Source of the DNA: an uncultured Rikenellaceae bacterium
GTDB lineage: Bacteria > Bacteroidota > Bacteroidia > Bacteroidales > Rikenellaceae
Length of the DNA: 10,227 nt
Direction of reading: 5' to 3'
Assembly (NCBI GenBank): GCA_947074135.1
Contig: CAMTOL010000065.1
Location: 1-10,227, forward strand
The position numbers were made by a program, and so were the translations under genes. Under the pieces are notes generated by a model. It was not told the origin of the DNA. It made no database searches and saw only the letters and a list, made by a program, of their open reading frames with translations. This document shows, one piece after another, positions 5,929 to 10,227 of the stretch (positions are counted from its first letter, which is position 1; every line of letters begins with the position of its first letter).

Positions 5929-7173
5929 ATGCATAAGCAGTTTTTTATCGCCCTTTTATCATTTTTATCTATACTCACTAACGCACAAGTGCTAACAGGC
6001 ATTGATGTTTTAGAGGCTAACAATTTTGAGCAACTGCGAGGCAAACGCATAGGATTGATTACCAACCCAACTGGCGTAAATCGCAACCTACGCTCTACAA
6101 TCGACATATTGAGTTCAGCCGAGGCACAATCCGCTGGAGTTCAACTCGTAGCAATGTTTGCACCCGAACACGGTGTTAGAGGCGACATAGCAGCAGGCGA
6201 GAAGGTATCGAACGTTCGTGACGTTAAGACAGGTGCTATGATTTACTCGCTCTATGGCAACGGAATGAAACCCAAACCAGAAATGCTAGGTGGAATTGAT
6301 GCCCTAGTGTTCGACATTGCCGACATTGGCTCACGCTCCTACACATTTATTTCGACACTTGGACTCGCAATCGAAGCTGCTGGTGAGAATGGGCTTGAGT
6401 TCGTGGTTCTTGACCGTCCCAATCCACTTGGTGGCAATAAAATTGAGGGAGGCGGTGTCAAAAGCGGTTTTTCTAGCTTTGTAAGCAAATATAACGTCCC
6501 CTATATTCACGGTATGACCGTTGGCGAACTGGCAAGGCTATACGTTGGCGAGGATTTCTTAAAAGCCAACCCAGATAGACTAACCGTTGTACCTATGATG
6601 GGTTGGAGCCGAAGCTCTACTTTTGACCAAACCGGACTATCGTTCGTTCCTACATCACCACATATCCCACAGTGGACAACAGCTATCTACTACCCTATTA
6701 CTGGTATGGTTGGCGAGCTCCAGACACTCAACATAGGAGTAGGCTACACCCTGCCTTTCGAACTATTTGGAGCGGAGTGGATAACCGATGCCGAAGGTTT
6801 GGCAGAACGACTGAACAGTAAAAACATAGATGGCGTTATCTTTCGACCTATCCACTACCGACCATTCTACGGTAGCGCAAAAGATAAACAAGTACACGGC
6901 GTGCAAGTACACGTTACAGATATTGAAGCTGCTCCCCTAACTCTTATCGGACTATACGTCCTAGAGGAGATAATATCAGCTCACCCCACCAAAAATCCAT
7001 TCAAAGCAGCTACCAAAGAACGAATTGCTATGTATGACAAGGTACTAGGTAGCTCCGAACTTCGTACTCGTTTCGAACAGAGTGGCTATATGCTAACTCC
7101 TCAAATAGTTAATTGGTGGAAAGAGCAGAGCAATTGGTTCAGAATACTTAGAAAAAAATACCTTCTTTATTAA
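5929..7173 (+). CDS. namZ: NamZ-type exo-beta-N-acetylmuramidase (DUF1343, GH171), secreted
   Basis: Predicted to release terminal MurNAc from the non-reducing end of peptidoglycan fragments, feeding cell-wall recycling or scavenging. The 414-aa protein begins with a signal peptide (MHKQFF, hydrophobic core, cleavage near TNA/Q at residue 19). Family motifs are visible in order: GLITNPTG (42-49), FAPEHGVRGD (77-86, with the conserved Glu80), AGEKV (89-93), SLYG (107-110), FDIADIGSRSYTFIST (128-143), LDRPNPLGG (161-169) and GMTVGELARLY (195-205). The C-terminus ends in FRILRKKYLLY, close to the usual end of DUF1343 proteins, so the gene is complete. The in-frame ATG at 5869 would put a cysteine-rich, non-signal stretch before the signal peptide and lies in the promoter, so 5929 is chosen. 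A lipoprotein gene follows after 32 nt, probably co-transcribed. Confidence 0.92.
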   Translation: MHKQFFIALLSFLSILTNAQVLTGIDVLEANNFEQLRGKRIGLITNPTGVNRNLRSTIDILSSAEAQSAGVQLVAMFAPEHGVRGDIAAGEKVSNVRDVKTGAMIYSLYGNGMKPKPEMLGGIDALVFDIADIGSRSYTFISTLGLAIEAAGENGLEFVVLDRPNPLGGNKIEGGGVKSGFSSFVSKYNVPYIHGMTVGELARLYVGEDFLKANPDRLTVVPMMGWSRSSTFDQTGLSFVPTSPHIPQWTTAIYYPITGMVGELQTLNIGVGYTLPFELFGAEWITDAEGLAERLNSKNIDGVIFRPIHYRPFYGSAKDKQVHGVQVHVTDIEAAPLTLIGLYVLEEIISAHPTKNPFKAATKERIAMYDKVLGSSELRTRFEQSGYMLTPQIVNWWKEQSNWFRILRKKYLLY

Positions 7174-7205
7174 CTACAAACAACTAATCAAAGAACTAAA
7201 CCTAA

Positions 7206-8189
7206 ATGAGAACTAACAAAAAACAGAGAATAAAGTTAATTAACTACTCTCTTATTTTAAACCTAATAGTCGTTTCATTGCTATTTACAAACTGTCAAGC
7301 TCCCGAACCAATTAGCACCAACTCTGAGGAGCAAAAAAGAGCAGTCTATTTCAGCATCTCAGCGGAGGGTAACGAATCGAACAACTACATTAAGAGCAGG
7401 TCCAGTTCGACAGATATTGTAGCAATTCAGATATACAATGCAAACGACGAGAAAAAAGATGCTATCGCTTATGGGTTATTTGACAGCTACGCAATACCTC
7501 CGTTTGAATTAGTTGTCGGAGCAAACTACATTATCGAAGCAACTACAATTATTAACGGACAGAAAATCGTTGCCAAAAGAAACGACGGGAGCTACTACAA
7601 CCCTTTTACACTGACTACCACTAAATCGGCATCACTTACAAATAGTTTCATAGAGAGCAATACCCCACTTAGAAACATTTTCAAAGGCGACACTGACATA
7701 CAGGTATCTTCATCGTCGAGGGCATCATATAAGCACCTATTTATTGAGAGATTTGCAGGAAACAGCAACACATTCACCGCTGCCGAGAATATGACTATCT
7801 CCATAAATATGAAGCGAGTTTACGGGGCGATGCGGATAACACCTGAGGGTTTGACTAAAGGTTCGCTTGAGATTGCCTTTGATGGCTCTCCTGCCCTATT
7901 ACTCGGCAAAACGCTATATGGCAAGGACACTACAGTAAACATTACACTTGCGGGAACAGAAACTGGAGATGCCACTTGGTTTGCTAACAATTACAGTGAG
8001 AATCTACTATTAACTGCAACTTACGTTTCTGATATTGGAGATAGAACAGTAGTTATTACAGAATATCCTATTACAATTGTGCGCAACAAGCTGCTTCCAC
8101 TCACAATAAAGAGTAGCGCACTTGGTTCAATTGATTTCACAATTGAGAGTGGCGATATGGAGGAGCAGCCTGGCATTAACATTGAGTAG
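7206..8189 (+). CDS. Putative lipoprotein, fimbrillin-like (weak)
   Basis: 327-aa protein with a basic N-terminus, a hydrophobic stretch (residues 11-26) and LFTNC with Cys30 as the likely lipidated residue; Asn at -1 is not the classical lipobox but occurs in Bacteroidota. The mature protein is Ser/Thr/Asn-rich and beta-strand-rich with no enzyme motif. The middle segment RVYGAMRITPEG and the C-terminal pattern TIVRNKLLPLTIK followed by DFTIESGDMEEQ are reminiscent of Bacteroidales fimbrillin/Mfa-like or DUF6562-type surface proteins, where a strand with RN(K/H)LT precedes a short acidic tail. This is recognition by eye and not firm. Only 32 nt separate it from namZ, and a strong terminator follows, so the two form an operon; an envelope role linked to glycan capture is possible but unproven. 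Confidence 0.75.
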   Translation: MRTNKKQRIKLINYSLILNLIVVSLLFTNCQAPEPISTNSEEQKRAVYFSISAEGNESNNYIKSRSSSTDIVAIQIYNANDEKKDAIAYGLFDSYAIPPFELVVGANYIIEATTIINGQKIVAKRNDGSYYNPFTLTTTKSASLTNSFIESNTPLRNIFKGDTDIQVSSSSRASYKHLFIERFAGNSNTFTAAENMTISINMKRVYGAMRITPEGLTKGSLEIAFDGSPALLLGKTLYGKDTTVNITLAGTETGDATWFANNYSENLLLTATYVSDIGDRTVVITEYPITIVRNKLLPLTIKSSALGSIDFTIESGDMEEQPGINIE

Positions 8190-8220
8190 AATTACAATAC
8201 TCCACTAATTGCCTTATCCT

Positions 8221-8251
8221 AAAAAAAGCTCCGAGTGTTCGGAGCTTTTTT
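8221..8251. terminator. Bidirectional Rho-independent terminator
   Basis: AGCTCCGA (8227-8234), GTGT loop, TCGGAGCT (8239-8246), flanked by a run of A on the left (8221-8226) and T on the right (8247-8251). The GC-containing 8-bp stem extends through A/T pairing, and T-runs exist on both strands, so it can end both the namZ-lipoprotein operon (+) and the carboxyltransferase transcript (-). Confidence 0.92.
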
Positions 8252-8260
8252 GTTGTTATT

Positions 8261-8276
8261 CAAAGAGAGTTCTTTG
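8261..8276. repeat. Short inverted repeat next to the carboxyltransferase stop
   Basis: CAAAGA (8261-8266) and TCTTTG (8271-8276) flank a 4-nt loop and lie immediately downstream of the minus-strand stop codon (8277-8279). It may be an accessory hairpin before the main terminator. Confidence 0.35.
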
Positions 8277-10088
8277 TTATTCAATCTCGAGCAGTCTGCC
8301 ATCAGTGGCTACACTGTCACCCTCATTGACAAAAATCTGACGTACTTTACCTTTGAATGGAGTAGCGATATTGTTCTCCATCTTCATAGCTTCGAGAATA
8401 ATCACATCTTGACCATCGGCAACCTCATCGCCAACTGCTACACACAGTCTAAATACACGACCTGGCATTGGAGAGCTAATGACCGACCCTGTAACTGGCA
8501 AGAACTCCTCTTTTTTAACCTCTTCCACAGGAGCAGTTTCGGTTTGAGTAGCTTTTTCAGCTTCGGCCTGAGCATTTTTAAATCTAGTCAAGTAGTCTTT
8601 AGCAACTTGAGGGAAGAGTTCAAGAAGTAGCACCTCTTTCTCGTTCTCTGCCAATTTTCTGCCACAACCTTCAATCACTGGGTTCTCCTGCATCTTGTAT
8701 TTGCTGGTGTCGTAAGGTGTTTCGACCTCGCTACCCGTAATCTGTTTACGGAATGCTGGATCAATAGGCACCGGAGTTTTGCCATACTCACCTTTGACCA
8801 ACGACACAAACTGATTTGAACAAGTTGTATACATTGGTTTGCCATTTTTAAGGTCAAGAGCGCAGTTTACTGCTTGCGCACCAACAATTTGCGAAGTTGG
8901 TGTAACAAGTGGAATTAGACCAGCATCTTTACGCACTTGGGGAATAAGTTTCATCGCAGCCTCAAGTATCTCTTCGCTTTTCAGTGCTTTTAGTTGAGCC
9001 ACCATATTGGTGTACATACCACCTGGAATTTCGGCAGTTTTAACTAATTCGTTTGGAGGAGGGAAACCGTAGAAATCCTCAATCTTACGGCAAGCATCCA
9101 TAAGCGTATCTTCGTCACACGCTATAGCAGCTTTGGCAGCTCGTTTAATTTGAGCGTCAATCTCGGCAGGAACTTGCTCTGTTAGGGGATTAAATGGTTT
9201 AGGGAACATTTTAACAGCGTCAACATCTGCCAACTCCTTGCGAATGTAGAACAGTTCGTGGTTAATTTTCGCAACTGCTTCCATATTGATATCTAGCTCA
9301 ACACCCATCTCTTTACAAAATAGGTATATAAACTCGATTGATGGAGCAGCAGGACCACCCGAGAAGTTCCAAATATTTGTATCAACCACATCAACCCCAG
9401 CGGCAATTGCCGAAACAACCGATGCTAGACCATAGCCTGGAGTACAGTGAGTATGGAAGTCAACAGGTATTCCAAGTTCAGTTTTGAGTAGTTTCACAAG
9501 GTCGTAAACACGTTTTGGAGGAATCAGACCCGACATATCTTTAATAGTAATCATATCTGCTCCAAGTTCGACCATCTGACGAGCTTTGTCTAAGAAATAT
9601 GCATCGGTAAAGATTAGCTCTTTTTGTGGAGCAGCCTCTTTTTTCGAGCCAAATAGCCCTAGGAAGCCTTTTTTAGCAGGGGCAGCAGGTGCACTCTCAT
9701 CTTTTGGGTCGATAGTATAGCAGATAGCACAGTCTGCAATGCCGTTATATTTCTTAACATATTTAATTGTGCTTTTTACGTTGTCAACATCATTTAGTGC
9801 ATCGAAGATACGCATAATTCCGAGTCCACTCTCCATTGAGTTACGACAAAAACCGTCGATAATCTCATCGGTATAGGGTGCATAGCCAAAGAGGTTGCGT
9901 CCGCGCGAAAGAGCTGTAAGAAGGCTTACGTCGCCAACTGCAGCTTTAATTTTTTCGAGTCTATCCCAAGGGTTTTCGCCAAGGTAGCGCATTACAGAGT
10001 CTGGAACAGCACCGCCCCATACTTCCATTGCATAGAAACCCGCATCTTTGTAGAATGGGAGTACTCTGTCGATTTGTGATTGCGTCAT
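8277..10088 (-). CDS. oadA: Biotin-dependent oxaloacetate/pyruvate carboxyltransferase (OadA/PycB type), 5' end disrupted
   Basis: Carboxyltransferase moving CO2 between biotin and pyruvate/oxaloacetate (oxaloacetate decarboxylase alpha or pyruvate carboxylase subunit B; the sequence does not decide). From Met at 10088, 603 aa: TIM barrel with MEVWGGA (21-27), SRGRNLFGY (61-69), IFDALNDV (94-101), carboxylated-lysine candidate Lys183 (TIKDM), metal ligands His212 and His214 (FHTHCTPGYG); conserved PYC/OADA domain (~290-480) with PGGMYTN (355-361); Ala/Pro/Glu linker (~505-528); biotinyl domain with EAMKMEN, biotin on Lys569. Residues 133-156 form an unusual Ala/Pro/Lys loop with GFLGLFGSKK. 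The N-terminus is abnormal: this frame continues upstream through RDGQQSSFATR, which holds the third metal ligand Asp and belongs to the family core, but reaches TGA (10130-10128) with no start codon. The 10088 start therefore cannot give an active enzyme; see the adjacent feature. Monocistronic within the window. Confidence 0.9.
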   Translation of the reverse strand: MTQSQIDRVLPFYKDAGFYAMEVWGGAVPDSVMRYLGENPWDRLEKIKAAVGDVSLLTALSRGRNLFGYAPYTDEIIDGFCRNSMESGLGIMRIFDALNDVDNVKSTIKYVKKYNGIADCAICYTIDPKDESAPAAPAKKGFLGLFGSKKEAAPQKELIFTDAYFLDKARQMVELGADMITIKDMSGLIPPKRVYDLVKLLKTELGIPVDFHTHCTPGYGLASVVSAIAAGVDVVDTNIWNFSGGPAAPSIEFIYLFCKEMGVELDINMEAVAKINHELFYIRKELADVDAVKMFPKPFNPLTEQVPAEIDAQIKRAAKAAIACDEDTLMDACRKIEDFYGFPPPNELVKTAEIPGGMYTNMVAQLKALKSEEILEAAMKLIPQVRKDAGLIPLVTPTSQIVGAQAVNCALDLKNGKPMYTTCSNQFVSLVKGEYGKTPVPIDPAFRKQITGSEVETPYDTSKYKMQENPVIEGCGRKLAENEKEVLLLELFPQVAKDYLTRFKNAQAEAEKATQTETAPVEEVKKEEFLPVTGSVISSPMPGRVFRLCVAVGDEVADGQDVIILEAMKMENNIATPFKGKVRQIFVNEGDSVATDGRLLEIE

Positions 10089-10190
10089 ACGTGTTGCAAA
10101 CGATGACTGTTGACCGTCGCGAAGGGGTCATTGTCGGTTTCTAAGTTTTTGACTAATAGTCGTTTGGAATTGTTCGGTGGGTTCTTTTGC
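10089..10190 (-). pseudogene. Displaced 5' segment of the carboxyltransferase gene (frameshift or assembly error)
   Basis: On the minus strand, codons 10127-10089 read PLRDGQQSSFATR in frame with the downstream gene. Directly before them is TGA (10130-10128). One frame over, the upstream DNA (about 10166-10143) reads KRLLVKNL, which looks like the first beta strand expected before the TLRDGQQS motif. ATG at 10131-10129 followed by ACC reads Met-Thr and would run straight into LRDGQQSS if the C4 run (G4 on plus, 10124-10127) had one base fewer; with one base more, the KRLLVKNL frame would continue through ETDNDP into LRDGQQ. Neither arrangement is intact as given. No ATG is available for the KRLLVKNL frame; only TTG is seen before an upstream in-frame TAA. 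A true mutation, a homopolymer error or a low-quality contig end are all possible. Confidence 0.6.
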
Positions 10191-10227
10191 AAGTTTATTA
10201 CGTGTTAGTGTGTATACATATAACAAC

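Noticed and set aside
8235..8630. 131-codon open frame on the plus strand
   Set aside because: Starts in the terminator and runs antisense through the biotinyl domain of the carboxyltransferase.
10128..10130. TGA read through as selenocysteine or a reassigned codon
   Set aside because: The frame upstream of the TGA does not resemble the enzyme, while a different frame does, so a frameshift or misassembly explains it better than recoding.
1..10227. CRISPR array, tRNA, rRNA, insertion sequence or phage genes
   Set aside because: No regularly spaced repeats, cloverleaf-like segments, transposase motifs or terminal inverted repeats were seen on either strand.

Overview
The window looks like a piece of a Bacteroidales (Bacteroidota) chromosome, possibly Rikenellaceae or Alistipes-like. 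The reasons are the AT-rich intergenic regions, TAnnTTTG-type promoter elements, almost no Shine-Dalgarno sequences, signal peptides ending in ...NAQ, and protein families typical of gut or anaerobic Bacteroidales (anaerobic sulfatase maturase, serine-type sulfatase, GH171/DUF1343 muramidase, a fimbrillin-like lipoprotein, and a biotin-dependent oxaloacetate/pyruvate carboxyltransferase). The odd length and the unusual sequence at both ends suggest a complete short assembly contig, but this cannot be proven from the sequence.

Layout. 1-310: AT-rich, no convincing gene, with several palindromes and a promoter-like element. 311-1396 (+): secreted PstS-type phosphate-binding protein with an unusual charged helical linker. 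1397-1651: non-coding, with a 10-bp inverted repeat and competing small hairpins before 1652-2923 (+) cysN, the GTPase subunit of ATP sulfurylase, without cysD or cysC beside it. cysN converges on a minus-strand pair: a sulfatase (5740-4208) followed 47 nt later by an anaerobic sulfatase-maturating radical SAM enzyme (4160-2943), almost certainly an enzyme and activator operon. A 188-bp divergent region then leads to a plus-strand pair: NamZ-type exo-beta-N-acetylmuramidase (5929-7173) and a lipoprotein (7206-8189). A strong bidirectional terminator (8221-8251) separates this from a minus-strand biotin-containing carboxyltransferase (10088-8277).

How the genes fit together. The sulfatase carries Ser in the formylglycine signature, and the neighbouring maturase has the full set of Fe-S cysteines, so the pair is self-sufficient in an anaerobe. 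Sulfate released from host or dietary glycans could in principle feed CysN-dependent activation, but that link is only inferred from proximity. NamZ and the lipoprotein suggest peptidoglycan-fragment scavenging or an envelope function.

The most striking anomaly is at the right end. The 5' part of the carboxyltransferase gene, including the catalytic RDGQQS motif, lies in frame upstream of the only available ATG but is cut off by a TGA next to a C4 run. The gene is therefore frameshifted, or the contig end is misassembled. I saw no clearly novel multi-gene defence or mobile system, and no tRNA, rRNA, CRISPR or insertion sequence.
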